From assembly GCF_004027225.2 (NCBI RefSeq), contig NC_046358.1:5484720-5548719 (forward strand): a DNA stretch of 64,000 bases, written 5' to 3'. This document shows, piece after piece, positions 46,301 to 61,300 of the stretch. The stretch is from Strigops habroptila. Taxonomy: Eukaryota; Chordata; Aves; Psittaciformes; Psittacidae. The first letter of the stretch is position 1; the number at the start of each line of letters is the position of its first letter. The position numbers were made by a program, and so were the translations under genes. The notes under the pieces are model-generated. The model had not been told where the DNA came from. It made no database searches and saw only the letters and a program-made list of their open reading frames with translations.

Positions 46301-49300
46301 TAGACTTGAACTTTTTTTCTTCTTAAACTTATGTGCTCTGCTGGCTTGGTGAGACCATTTGTGAGCACCAAAGACAACTCTCATGTGTAAATAATAGGTT
46401 GGCCCACCACGCATCTAAGACATCTCCTGAGGGATTCACAAGGGGGTACAAGAAAGGATACACACTGCAAATCAAGAGCCTTCAAAAACAGTTTCATGAA
46501 AGGAAGCACCATTCTAACACTGGAGAAGTATGTTCCATCTTCTCAGGTGGGACAGAACAGACTCCATTTATTTACTCCTGTTTTTAAATAAAAAATTGGA
46601 AATCCCTGTTCTAAATGAATTCTATGATATCCAACTAAGCAGAGCAACAAAAATCCTTTCTGTTACTAAGCTGCACTGCTGAAAAAGAGTACTTGGAAAG
46701 AGGGCCCCCAAGAACAGAGCCTGTGTATGGAGTAAGGAGAGGCAGATGAAGAGAAAGCTGTGCCTGATGAGGTCCTGTAGGCATTTGTTGGTCAGCATCC
46801 TCATCCAAACTCAACAGACGCAGAAAAAGCCCTTTTCAACACAGAGAAACAGCTGCAGGATCCTGAGTTTAATCATGCTCATATATATATATTCTGAAAT
46901 CAACTGCCTTAGGGAGCAATTCATAAAATTTATATGAGAAGTGGAAAGGACAATTCATCTAGAATAGCAGAGCTTTTATTAAGCAAGCAGACTGGCTAAT
47001 GAGTGCTAGAATAAGAATGCAAACATCCTTTAGATCCCCAGATTAAGGAAATTGGAGGGGACTTTATCGTACAACTAGCAGGAGCCCTTTATGTAACTGC
47101 TACAGTTGTCCATTCTGTACAGACCCTCACATGGCAGACTTCTGATATCTGTCTGGACACTTTGAGAAGAAAAACAAGGGTATGCCTTAGGCCCACTAAA
47201 TGGTACTGAATGCCCTTGCCAGCTGGCAACGGAAATCTGACGGACCAAGAATCAAACATATTGAATACATTTTCCAGAACTATATTTGTTTCAATATCCA
47301 TCTTCAGTAATGAAACTCATCTGGCTACAGCTCACTGGGAAGGGGATGAAGAGGAGGAATAATCTTTCAGGTGGGAGAGACAGCTGGCATACTTCCTGGG
47401 TCTGACCCGCACAGACTGTCCTCCTTTTCACCACAGACAGCAAACCAGAGCACTCTTCTCTGCAAGGAAGGATATGATGAAGGTAGAACTCTACAAGTGT
47501 GTGTGCTAGCATGGGACTCGGTATCTGTGTTACAAAATTCAACTGGTGATGGTCCTAACCATCAGATACAATCAGTATCAGGTTTCCCTAAGGTTTATTT
47601 CAGAATGTTATTCGAGTCTTCAAAAAGACTTTAAGAACAAGGGTACGTTCTAGAATTTGGAGTTTTTCCTTTGGACACGTGCATGTGTGCTCACTATATG
47701 CTTAACACTGAGTGGTTTTGTCTTGTCATGAAGCCTGTTACACTTAAGAAACCATGATGGTATGGTTACCTTCTTATATATCTTTTCTAACTGCAAATGT
47801 ATATGTGCCTGGCTGTTCGCTTATGAAATCTCCCTAAACTGTTCAGGAGATGAACAGTTTGAGCTCAATGTTGTTTTTGACTTCTGGAAGAAGCTAAAAA
47901 AGGAGAAACAAACAGAACATCCCCTGGGGTGTGTCCTTACCTCAGGACAAAGCAATTTCTAGTACATCCATCTATAATGATATCAAACTGTTGTTTCGAG
48001 ACCAGGGTTTAATTTTCAGAGGCTTTAGACCTGACATTTCCAATGACCGTGAAAATTCATTCTGTGCTACCAATGAGTTCCTCTTGCAGTTCTTCACATT
48101 TCAGCACATCCAATAAAAAGTTAAAATCTACAACCAAGTCAGGGAGTAGGTTAGAAATACTACAGCAGATCAGCTGTAGCCCAAGTTCTACCTTGGTAAT
48201 AGATAGGAAGGAAACTGAAGGAGGTTCCCAACTCTGCACTCCTTATACTGGCACATACAAACTCAGAGAGACACATGGTGCTGCTGTGACCCTGGGAGAA
48301 GTATTAAAGATTCTGAGCATGTGTGTTTGAGATGCACGTGCACTTCCAGTGGGATCTACACTGATGTATCCTCAAAAGAAGAACAAAGCTTGTGTGGGGA
48401 GAAAAGTCTAGTCAGGAGGAAAGGAAAAAGCACTCCACAGAGGACTGACAGAAGCTTTTCTTTCTCTCTCTCTCACACACACACACTCTCTCTCTCCCCC
48501 CCTAAAAATTGATTCTACTGTCTAGCATAACATGCATTTAATATCATAAGCAAAACAAAAAAACACAAAGCAAAATAAAAAACAAGGATCAAAGGAAGCA
48601 ACAGAAACAACATCCAGAGAAAGGAAGAAATGACAATTGTAGTTGTGTTTCCTCTGTGCCCACTCTTTGGAAGGAAAAAAGAATAATTTTGTCTTATTTT
48701 GGGGAATTACAGCAACAGCCACTTTCCCATTTTATTTTCATACTGAATTCTACAGCTGATTTCTCAAATTTTAGCATTGTACCTGCAATATTCAACGACT
48801 GTGCCTTTAAGGTTCACTGCTTATGGCATCAGGATATGTTCAGTGTGATGCATTATGGCAGATTAGATTACTAATGATCACTTTTTCTGTCCCTTGGCTA
48901 CCATTGGTTTTGTGCTTAGACAATTCAGACCACCAGAAACAGTAACTTGGAACCTGTACCCACGTTTTTTTTCAGTTGATTATAGTATTCCTGAGGATAT
49001 TTAATTTCAGTGTATTTTTACACACATTATATATATTTATATATGCATGTGTGTTTATGTGTAAACATACATATGCTTTTTTACCCCCATCATGCTATCC
49101 CTTGTCCTTGCTGATACTTTGGGAAGAGGAAACACATACACAGGCGTGCTGCAAAAAGCTTCATGCTCACAGTCTTCTCATAGATTTCCCTCATACCTGA
49201 CTGTGCATAAATTTCAGGTTAATTCCTTCGAGTGTGACCTGAAGAAGACCTCCTTCACCCGTTTTCATATCCTGCACGGGGAACTCACCACCCAACTCGG

Positions 49301-52300
49301 GGCCTGGGATGGTTATAAAAAAAATAATCAAAGAAAAAAACCCAAACAAACAAAAATATCCAGAGAAAGAGAGAAAATATAGAAAGCAGTCAGCCAAGTC
49401 AGGACATGTGGAAAAGAAATCTAAATCAATACAAACGATTTCCATTTGATGTGCATAGCAAGAGGACACTGCTAAGAATGGCAGGAGCACTTCAGCAGAG
49501 TCCTCTCACTAATGACAGCATGCTGAGAACCACTAGATTTTTAAGAATCGTAACAAAGTTCATTCTGGTTACATGAAGGGACATGAATGTCAGCTCAATC
49601 TGTATTTGTTTAGTTCATATTGGGGTTTTGTTTGTTCATTTTAAATGCCATATTTCATTTCTGCATGGTAAGACACTGCAATCACATAATACCACAGACA
49701 GCATAGTCTTAAGTGCATCTGAGCTTGATGATTTTTTGTTGTATTCATTCAGCAATGAAAATGTCAGCATGGTTACAACAATGACAATTTAATAGAGGAC
49801 ATTAATAGATGACAATCTAGGCATTTTCATCTACTTTCTTCAGCATCATTCAGTTCAGCTTGATTTTTAGAAAATTATCATTTGTGCAGAACCACTGAAC
49901 CCTGGAGAATGGCTTTCAAACACATTCTTAATACTACATTATTGCCCAATTCTTAATATAGCTTTCAAACACACTTTTGCCTCCTCTACCTTCAGTGAAA
50001 GTCCAGTCTTCCCTCCTCCTCCTCGAATTAAACTGAATAAATAGTAGGAGGAAGAAAATGATAGCTCCTCCAAGCTCCAATAGCTAGCTGACGTTGAACA
50101 CTTATGACGCTACATATACATAGGTGTACAAAACTACCCTGAGATTTCCAAGTAAAAGGAGTTTATATTCCATGAAGTTATTAATAAAAATATACTTTTT
50201 GGATTGCAGATTAAACAATAAATGTTTCCAACAAACAAAATCTTGTACCTGGTTTAATGCTTTGCTGTCTTGCTGCTGCTCGCTCCATGCTGTCTTTCAC
50301 ACAGTAGTATAATTCCCGACACTAACGTATAAAAGAAGAGTAATACAATGTTATTTTTCCAAATTACTAAGGGAAAAGAACAGCAAGATTCAAAGATTCT
50401 ACAAAAAGAACAAGCCCGTTGTGGTGCATAATGACCACAGCTAACTACTAGATGGTATTATTTTTCAAGATGACACAGAAACTCTTTCATATCATTTCAT
50501 AGCACAAGCTAGTAAGGAGTTCATGGCTTGGTACATGCTCATGAGCAATTTAACCAAGTTTACTCAGTTTCCTACTGTAGAAAAAGCCTCAAAACAGTAT
50601 CACAAATCCTCTCTTTCAGCTTCCAGTAATCAATGTTACTGGTCATGCTCATCTAACCTATCTTTTTGTTATTCATATCAATTTCCTTATGCCATATTCT
50701 TCTATTCACCTTCTTCCAACATCCCTCTCTAGTATCAAATAATAGTTAAGCCATAATCTCTGAGTAAAATATAAGAACATTTTCTATCTGAAACCCAAGA
50801 TACAACCAATTAGTTTTCCAAGTAACTTCTGTAGCACAGTGCTTTTGTCCTACTTCCCTTTGTATTCAGACCTGTGTTATGATGACCTGGTCTGTATAAA
50901 AGGAAATTTTCTGAAGCAGAATTCTAATCCCTTCATATACCTCAAAGATAATAAACTTTCTATATAATACCTTCATTTACAAATCTTCACCTTTTGTTTG
51001 CTCGTTATTGTGTAGCAATTACTGAGTTCTAAGAGTTACTGGAGTTTTCCTAGCAGGTTTAAACTACTTCTTTATATTTGCAATTAATTATAAGGAGAAG
51101 AAAAGGGCTTTCCTATTAGTGGAGAATGTAGGCATTTACTCAGTATTTAATGCTGCTTTCTTTCTTCTAACCAAAAAACTCAAGTAAAAGCTACACGTAT
51201 AATGTCTTACACTACATCCTGCTGTACTACTATCCTCAGGTAAAGGACAAGGCCTAATGCCAGCTTCAGATGTCAGTGCTGTTCAACAGCCACTGCAGTT
51301 CACTAACCAGTGCTGGAGAGAGAATACTATTTTCTGATCAAACATGGAACATAACACACCCAGGATTCGTTTGTTCTATGCTGCTTTCCCTCAGTGTTGT
51401 GTGTGTTAAACAAGACGCCTACCTTCTTTGTGTAGAACTTGTTCAGCTGTGTCTCCTGACCATTCCTCCGCCAGAGGCACAACACTTTTGTTTTGGGACA
51501 GTAAGTCATGTTGATGAGCTTCTCATACCACCACCGTTCATACACAGTTCCAATGTTGCTTCTCAGCACAATGCAATCATCACATACCTGGGAGCACAAA
51601 ATACTGCATAAGATTTCTAATAGTATTTAATGAATGCTACCAGTTGCATTAATATTATTCTTGTCTCTACCTCCATGAAAAATATGTCTCCTGTTGTGTC
51701 TGTCCCAGCATGCACTACAAAAGTCTGCTTCTTGATGTGGCGGCTGCCACTGGGTCTCACAGGGAGCTCCCGTCCGTTCTAGGAAAAAATATGCAATCAT
51801 TAATGAACTTTGAAACCAATTTCTCCTGATCTACTGAAAAAAAAGTCCATTAGGTGACACTAGAAGCATTTTCAACAAATTAAAAAAAAAAACAAGTATT
51901 TTTAACACAGCTGATTTGAGGCAATTTTGGACAAAGCCTTAAGCAAGATACTCCAGTAAGTTTAGTTTCAACAAGTGTGACTCTCAGTTATCACAGCTTA
52001 CAACAACATCCATGCTGGTACCATACTCAGTATGGGGTAGTGAGGTGTCTGGGTTCCAGTAACATTGCAGTAAACTGGTCTGCTTTTTCCCAAATAATTG
52101 TAAGATAATTTTGTGTCCTTTCTGTGCATAAAACTAAATTCCAAATGTAAAAATGCCTTGAAAAATTAGCTTTCAAAGGGCCTAACTTGCATCCACCCTG
52201 GTGATGGCTGTATTAAAAGCTGGCTAGTTTTATTAACTTAAATTTTAGCCTAAATTCTTAATCAGCATTACAGGAGGTAAGGTTTATTCTGCATAGCAGC

Positions 52301-55300
52301 AGATACTAGAAACAGTTTTGTATAGAAACTGATTGCTACAAGTCTTATAATGACCTGGAAACCAACTAAACACGTATTACAGTCATAGTAGGAGAAATGG
52401 TTCTCACCCTCAAAAGTGCTATTAAGAAAATAATAGAGTAGCATAGAGCTGTGGTACAGTCATGTTTATACATACTTGTATTGTGGTTCCAACTGATAAC
52501 TGCATAACAATATTATAAACAGCAGCATACCATCCCAGTCTTTATTCTATTCATATGAAGGCAGCATTTAATAATTCAATTTAATTATCTGTAATATGTT
52601 TTAGTGAGTGTTGTAGAGCATTTTTAAATTAATTTTCTGATAATCTTTTTCCTCCAATGTAGCTCCCACACAGACATCACTGTTTTACTTACCAGATTGG
52701 CCAGTTTGTCTAGAATATCATTTATTTGCTGGCTGTGCACCAATCCAATATGTGACTTCCCCATCAGACGGCGCACCTTTTTCCTAATATCGTTCTTGTT
52801 CACCTAGAGGGCAAATATCAAGACAGTTACAAACCCTTCTTTATTCACAAGTGCCACCTCCTATCTTAATTAAAACACCAAAGTGTTGGGTTTGGAGGAT
52901 TATGCTCCCCTTGACAGCTCAGAAGAATTCACCTCTCTAGTAAAAGGCAGCCTTCCAACTTTGCAGTTTCTACTAGAAGCTGCCCTAAGATGAGATACCT
53001 TGGTACAGTCTTTAGCCTCTTAAAGCTTTCACTCCAACTGCTTGAAAATATCCTATATACAAATAATATGTACCAAGTTCTAGATCCACCACCTTCTATC
53101 CCAAAACTGATAGTCAGGGGTGGGAAAAAGTAACCATGACAAGAACAAGATAAAAACCTCACTCCAAACCAAAACCACCCCACAACACTTCTTTTGCCCA
53201 GTTCTTCATCCCATCCTTGCTCTTGAGCATCTCTGAAGAGGCACTGAAAGCTGTTGCACTGGACAGCGCAGTGCATCAAATCTGTTACAGGTAAAATCAA
53301 TGAACCTAAGCTAGTTTTAAACATGACAAGAATTTTAGAAGATGGATCTTCCAGTGACTATGAGGGAGGGTTTGGACTAAGAAATCGTTGAGACTAAAAG
53401 ATATTGTAAGGAGCCACCTGCAGCATTAAGGTGCACATAGAAAACCCACTGAATGAGAGAAAAGGGTTGCTTCCTAGTAACGACAAATTTCATGTCAGTT
53501 ATTGATACTCATATTCACAATCTGCCCATGTTTGGAATTTGCAGCTGTGAGGAAATCAGATTAGAAGATGCTCTTTGCTTAATTTCTAACCCATACTCTT
53601 AAAAAGAAGAATGGCCTCTAAAGTTACTAGTAGAAATAGTAAATGTCTATTTTTAATGGCAAGGTATGTGCATACCTATGGCATAGAACTGCATAAACTC
53701 AGACAACATCTCTCAAAGAATCTCCAGGTACTGAAGCCATTTTTCCATTAAGAGTAGGACATTCTTTTTTACTTCACTGTTCTGAGCTCCATGGACAGAG
53801 ATGTATTGTTTCAAAACAACACCAACACAATATTCTGCTCAAATCTGAGCAGTGATCTATTAAAGAGAAAGAAGTCACCTTTATCATAAGCATATAAGCA
53901 ATCATATTATGCAGCAGCGTAGCCAACAAGCGGTCCTCATCATCCTCCAAACGCTTTCGATCGTGTTCTCCCAGGGAAAGATACCTGCAAGAAGAGCTAG
54001 ATCTGAAACAGACTCAAAGGCGTAATTTATCTAATTCGCTAAAGCACTCTGCCAGTGCTTTAGTGAATCAGATATTTACAATTATATAATGATATAAATG
54101 CTTAGATATTTACAAATAGAGCACTATTTGTAAAGCGTATGGCAAATAAAACCTCCAAAAACAGAAAGCCAAATGGGCATTTTCCAGTAAACCACTGTGA
54201 TCACTAATTAAACATTCCCATTAATTATTAACTGGTTGAAGTACATAACATCTGCTCAGTTGGAAAGCTCTCAGTAATCTGCTGGGCTTATCCATTTCCT
54301 GGATCAGTCACAGCTCCATGACAATTACACCTGCCAGAAGAGGAACATGAAACTCAGCAAGAGCTACCAGCCTTCAGAGCTTAAATACAGCTGCAAGGCA
54401 GGAGTGAACTGATGAAGGAAGCGCAGAGACACTCTTCTTTTTCCAGTAAGGTACCAGTAGATTGTGGAAAAATCCAGTTTTCAAACTAGCACCCCACAGA
54501 CTAGTTCTTATTTTGCCTTCCAGATCCCATGTTACATGATAGCATGGGTGCAGGTGGTACAGCTGCAGGTGACAGATGGAGCAGGGAATGATCAGATATT
54601 AACAGAGCTGGGAGGGGATGGGGGGCGAAGCAAGCAAACATAGATCAACGTCTTAAAAGCAGTCCAGCTTTAAGCAACCACACAGATATTTCTAGAGAGT
54701 GGTTCCCTATTTGGTTTTTTGTTTATTTCTTTTAACTACAAACTGTAAAGTAAAAACATCTCTAAATGACTTTGCGTTTTGAGAAAACTCAAGATGCAAT
54801 TCCTGAAGACATTTCATTCTCTCACTTTATGTCACACACTGATAATCTTCCTTTATTCCAGAATACAGTCATCTTGCCACAGAAATCTCCTGCTTTACTA
54901 CTGATCTAGCCTATTCCATCTATTCATACTGTGATTGTGCTTATGCTACCCATTTCTCATGAAGTATCACCTCTCCGCGAGAGTTAAAAAAACAGATGTT
55001 GCAACTGAAGACAAGATTCTAGTATCAGGAGATACTGGCCAGCACAGAGACAAAAGACTCACTTTGGAACAGTCAGGTATAGTAACAAGGTTTACAAAGT
55101 GACAATAATATGTTCAGCAGAATTAAAATTATTATATTATTACTTTTTTTTTTTTTTTACTATTTGAGCCCCAGGTGCAATGAGGAGGAAAGAGGTCTAC
55201 TGAAGAACTTTACCTGTCAATCATCTCCTGAGGTCCCTGGTCCATCCCCATTCCTTCTCTTTCTAACATCACAGCATCCAAAAAGGCATCTTCCCAGAAC

Positions 55301-58300
55301 TGCATCTGGTCCCACAAAGTTGAACGCTCTTTGCCTGTGTAACGTATACAAAAAAATGAGCATTTATTCCATTTATTCCAGCCAAATACTTGAATTCCTG
55401 TTCCTTCCCACTCCTTCAAAATACCACAAGCCAACACACAAGTAATCCTTATTAAAAAAAAGGTTACTTTTAAACCACAAGCAATATCACAACTGATATT
55501 AACTGTGGTTTAAAAAAGTGTAAAAGAGAAAACAAGACTTATTTCTCATGCTAATTCATGGCATAATCTTTTCAAACAAGGGTTTGAAAACAACACAAAA
55601 GTTCCTCTCATCTCTATTCTTTAAGGAATACACCTTCTTTCATATTCTGTTAGCACTGCCCAAGGAAAACAGGAATATCTCACACACACAGAGAGATCAC
55701 AGCAAACACACAGAGAAGTGGAAAGATAAGATTATTACTCATAGAGAAGGTTTCCATTGCAGCATCCTCTAACTGGTCCCAGACAGATCCTTTATCCCTA
55801 CCTGCAGCATTCCAAGCAGGTAGGAACGATAAGTGGAAAGGATGAAAAACACAGGAAGAGAGAGCTCTTGATTAACAGCAAGTCCAGATGAAATACATTT
55901 CAAAAAGTCAATATACTCCTAATCCAAGGATACACTCGAAGGCCATTGGTATTCTAATGTGTTCTGTTCAGTGACTTAAGCTGAAGGATCTTTTTTTCAA
56001 GATCAGTGATACCTTTTAGCCTCTCATGCATAGCTAAATAAGTTCTTTAACCCTTTTTCCAACAGCTTAAAGAATTCATATGCAAAACCAGCAAGAGGCT
56101 TGGACAACCTACATTCCATGCAAAGCACACCACTCACATCCATCTCTTCTTACCCTTATTCAATCTCTGCAGCAAATCTTTGGCTTTACTCTTTATGGCC
56201 TCATGCACCCTCCTATTCTAACAGCATGGACAACACTAAGTGGTTAAAAACAGGCCCTGGGAATGTAAAATTCCAGTCTGCCCCAGACATGGCTCCATCC
56301 AAACTTCAGTCTAAAACATCCTGTCCAAGCAAAAAGAAAATAGTTTACCCAGAAGTCCTTCATAGAGATAGACACGTTGGTTCCCATCCTCTGGAGCTCT
56401 CCCTGGAGTGCTGCCTTTGCTGTCCTTCACGCTCTGCTTCACGTTGTGAGACTTTGCCTGAAAATAACAAAAGAGGTGTTAGGGTTAGGGTTAGGAAATG
56501 AAGAAAGGACATGGATCCATATAAAATTATATCTTTAATATTTTAATATTGTAAGTCATTGCTGATTAACCCTTAGAATAGAATCAGAGATTCTCTTCCA
56601 TACATCCACACACATTGAAGTGATTACTGTAAATAAGAGATTTAGTAAAAATCATAACAGATTTAACAGAAAATAAAAATAAAAAAGGGAAGTCTGCAAT
56701 GCCCTTACAAAGATGGAGCTGGTAGCAGAGTTTGTCTCAATTTCACTGTCTGACACAGTGCCTCTGGATCCGGCCAAATTGCCACCGTTTTCTACACTGG
56801 GACCATCACCAGCATTGCTGCTCAAGTCACTGTCTGCTCCTAATGTCTCTCCAGAACTGTTACTAACCTGTGAAGAAACATAAAGCAGTTACCTTCAATA
56901 GACAAAGACACTGCAGAGACACAAGATGTAAAATGTTTCTTCTTAAGGCACAAAATAAGCAGTACAACTGAAGGCCACGTTTTCCTTTTCTCCTTCAGTA
57001 ACATCATCTTTTATCAAATCCTACTCCTCAGGAAAAGATGAGGAAAGATTCAAAAAGCCCTTTTAGGAAGGGGCTGTTTAGATTGGAAGAACTGCTTAGA
57101 ACTGTTTGGACTGGAAGGGATCTGTTAAGATCACCTACAGACAAACTCCCCTGCTCAAGCAGGGCCAGCTAGAGTATGTTGCTCAGGACCATGTACAGTC
57201 AGGTTTGTAAAATCTCCACAGATGGAGAATCCACAGTATCTCTGGGCAAATTGCCACAGCATTTGACAACCCTCAAACTAAAAAGGTGTTATCTTGTGTT
57301 CAGGTGGAATTCCTTGTGCTTTAATTTTTGAGTTGGAACTTCCTGAGCTTGGAGGAGGGCATAGCTGAGTATTAACCAGCTTTTCTAGACCCCTCTTCTA
57401 TCTGATGCAGTATCCAATAAAGTACAATTTCTGTGTTCATTGGAGAAAGACAATCAAAGCATTATTCTTGTTGACAGGCTGAGAAAAGATCCTGGAAAGC
57501 CAGATATTCACAGGTATGCAGCAGGTTTGAGAGGTAGAAAACAACAGCAAAAAGGAAAGTTCCTTGGGTTTTGTCCCTGGAATATGCTGTATCAGAAAAC
57601 ATGTGGTAGGGAGAAGGCTCATTCTCCTTTTACTGAATGCATTCCTGCTACCTTTCCCTCTAGGGTCTATACTTGATCAGAAAGCAAGCAGACATCATTT
57701 GATATGATTCAAGTACTTTAAGGTAATACATCAGAAAGTTTGTTCTTTTTTTGCTCTCAGGTTACATTTCTAAACATCATTCTTTATAGGTGGTTTATAC
57801 ACAACTAAGGCATATTTATAGAATTATTGCAATCCAGTAGTTCCATAAATAACACCAATATGTAGGAATATGTAACAGCAACAAGCACCAAATATGAAGG
57901 ATGCAATCTGTTAACAAAGCACTATGTTCTGACACTCATGCTTGCCACGCACCCAGAGATCTGGAGAAAGAACTCACACATTATGCATATGTGACAGCAT
58001 GCAGCCATACCACACAGAATGTAGGCATGAAATGTTCTCCCCCACTTTAGCAAGCAATGACTTATGATTTCACTTTGGCCACATCCTACCACTGTGCTGA
58101 CTTCAGAATCCTGGCTTGTACTTCGGACCATAACTGCTGGTCCTCCGCTGGGAACAGAGTCAAAATCACTTTTCTGCAGTCAAAACATACACAGGACAGG
58201 AAGAAAAGTCACATTAGTTTTTATCGTAAGAAGGGAACATCCCATTCCTCTTGAATCATACTTACACTCCCTTGGTTTAATTAGCCAGCCAAACAGAAAC

Positions 58301-61300
58301 TACTGCCTGCATGTCAAAAAGATCATGGGGTCACAGAATCATAGAATCAGCAAGGTTGGAAAAGACCTTTAAGATCATCAAGTCCAACTATTACCCCAGG
58401 ACTGCCAAGTCCATCACTAAACCATGTCACTGAGGGCCTCATCTACACGTTTTTATGTAGCCTCATCTACATCCACAGTTTCTGTACACTTCCAGGGACG
58501 GTGACTCCACCACTGCCCTGGGCAGCCTGTTCCAATGCCTGAGCACCCTCTCTGTGAAGAAATTTTTCCTAATATCCAATCTAAACCAGGGAAGGGAGAA
58601 GAAATTTTACTCAATGAGCCTTTCAAGAATACTCAAACCTGAGAATTGAATCCTTTCTCTTACCACATAAATAAAGCAAGCATAGAAGCCACTGACCTGA
58701 GAACCTGAGGCCAAACTGAGGCCACTGTCTGCACTGATTTGGGATTTCTTCTCATCCGTTTCTCCCAAATCAAAGTGTTTCACACCTTCTGGCCCTGAAC
58801 AAAGGAAAAAGTAAATCATTACTGTACCAAGAAAGAACAGTATGGCAGAAAGCAGATGACAGACTGAAAGCAGGAACAGTACCAAGAAAACCAATTTGGT
58901 TTCTCATTCCTTGGATTTAATTACTTGTTTTATTCCTTGGTACTGTGAACACAAGGCCAGCAGGACACATCTGCCATTCTTCAAAAGTTAGTTTGAATTT
59001 CAAATACTCCAAAGGCATAGTCCAGGAGTGACTATCACTAAACAGTACCTTTGTTAGTCACTCAAGAGAGAAAACAGGACACACAAAGGTCAAGTAGCTT
59101 CCAGTTACAAAAAGACATGCAGAGCAGTTGCCATTCAACTCTAGGAAGCCACTTCCTTTATTCTTGGTAAAATAAAGGATACCTAAAGTCAAAATCCTTT
59201 TTTGAACAGCTAATTTGCTCCAACTCTTAGACTGAGTTTGTAGGTTGCCTGCGACAACTATCTCCAATCAGGCAACACATGGCAACAGCTTAAGAAGTGA
59301 CAATAGGTGTTACACTAGTAAGAATGTCAAGGCAGAAGCTTGGATGATGCTGTACTTCACAACATTCCCCAATTACATTAACAAATGGCTCTCCAGAGTT
59401 GACAGTCACATGGGTCAGTAGTGAGAGAGGGAACCAGCAAGCTTTAAGTCATGCATTCATTAACCCGCCGATCCGAAACAAAGAAGGAGAACAAGGACAG
59501 AGAACTTTATGTTCCATTTCCCATGCAGTTCTAGAATCACACCATCTATTGTCCTCTGATGGGATGGCAGAAGGAAGAGAGAATGATGGACAGGTAGAGC
59601 CTGAAAAGAAACTTGGATAAGCACTGAACGAGGTAAATAACGAGGCAAGGAAAGAATGTGTTATAGACTGTACACAGAATGTCACTACTCTCAGAGAGGG
59701 GAAGAGGCTGAATGCAATACTTCTGCCATATCCATATCTGCCAACTATTCAGTAACAGGAAGACATGATCAGCAGCTGCAATATTTGTATTATATACCCA
59801 TGACTATATCCAGTATTTCTAAGCAAACAATACCACTGATCACAACAACCTGGAAATCATGAACATGTTTGTATTATATGTAATATTAGAGTGGGTAAGA
59901 CAGCGAAAAGGAAAGAAAAAGGGAAGGGAGGAGAGAGAGAGAGAGAAGGATAATATACAAAGATTTGTGGGAGTGAGTTTGAGATGGTATGTAAACTCAT
60001 GAATAGCAAAGCCATAAGCGGGCTGTGCAGACCATACCAACTTACTACTCAACCACCAATTCTCCATTTGAGGTGTTTTACAGAAAGTGTTCTTCATTTG
60101 TTATAATATCCTGCCTCTAAATCCATCTGCCTTAGTTACTGTAAATCAAATCATCAAAGATTCTAACAAAGAGAAAGTATAAACCAAATTTACAAGAAAA
60201 AAGGAAAATAACTAGAAGTATCCTTTCTAACAATTTGGAATCTAATTTTCCACTGAAATATACATTGGTCACCTCTAGAAGTCTACTTGCACTCATTCAA
60301 AAAGCCACCATTTCTAGTTCTGAATAATGATGCAGACAAAACTTTTACATCTCATTACTACAGCAAGAATACTAAAATTCAGCTGTCTGGTTTAAGCAAT
60401 TTGAGAGTTCCCTGTCCCAACGCATAATTCAGATATGTTTCCAGCAATTTGACCTTTAAAGCAAGTGCAACTCACTGAAGCAGTTCAGGGATTTGACAGT
60501 GGGGCAATACTGGTAACTGAGTTCAAGGAATACAAATAACCACAATCACATTGTCGTCACTATCGATTTACAGGCAGTTACAAACCTCCCCTTCCCTTCT
60601 TTATGGAGCTGTATGTCCAATACACATAAAACACCTAAACCTCAATTTATCCCTCCCAATGTAGCTACCTACCCGAAAGGCCCAGTTTGGGAGCGTAGGT
60701 GCACGTGCTATGTGTCTTTCACATATACTCCTACCTCAGCAGAAAGCAATTCACATCTTACATGTAGTAAGCTGTACTGCAGAGCTGCCCCATTTTCCCC
60801 ATTCCCTCTGAACTAACTCCAGGTGCTCATTTGTACTTAAGTATTTAACTGAGGAGCCTAAAAGGTAGCAAATCCAGGCCAAGTCAGAATATCGGGAATT
60901 CTCACCCATTCATCTTAGCTCTTAATGCTCCCGAGCCTTCAGTCTGTAAAAGGGGCATCAGCTTTGCAAAGTAGAAACTACACTTACGGTTAGGAAACAC
61001 CTACCACATCATGGTTATTATAAACTAGCTACTGCCCTTCTGCCATATGCCCCTATTTACAACAGCCATAACCAAAAGAGCAAAACCTTGTATTATACCT
61101 GCAGATAATATATAGTCAATAACTTATTCAACAACATATTTCAATAGATGTCAAGATTTATGTAGATTTAGGCTATTTAGATTCTGCAAACAGCCTCAGA
61201 CTACTTCACTCCTCCTTTAATATGACGTATAAAAACCAAAATCAGGTTGATTCCTTATTATGAGGCTATTATACTAAATACAATTCTTCACATACACCTT

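Larger units (their letters stand above)
44207..49196 (-). other. MADD intron with simple repeats and an old repeat remnant
   Basis: A 5-kb intron. It holds a CT/CA microsatellite at 48.46 kb, a possible old interspersed repeat at 46.04 kb and a TA-rich run at 49.02-49.06 kb. The remainder is unremarkable. Confidence 0.6.

Noticed and set aside
46004..46414. 136-codon minus-strand frame as a MADD exon
   Set aside because: No MADD similarity; overlaps a probable old repeat; flanking MADD exons already join in frame.
52929..53324. 131-codon minus-strand frame as an extra MADD exon
   Set aside because: Reading does not resemble MADD, and the exons at 52693-52803 and 53879-53984 join in frame (…LMIK|VNKND…) as in human.
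56478..56495. Telomere end or chromosome fusion site
   Set aside because: Only three units, inside a gene intron; a short interstitial tract, not a telomere.
56100..56501. 133-codon + frame overlapping a MADD exon
   Set aside because: Shadow of the minus-strand MADD exon at 56349-56457 plus intron.
59449..59685. Paired open frames on both strands near 59.5 kb as a MADD exon
   Set aside because: Ser/Phe-rich translation not like MADD, and no matching acceptor and donor in the required phase.
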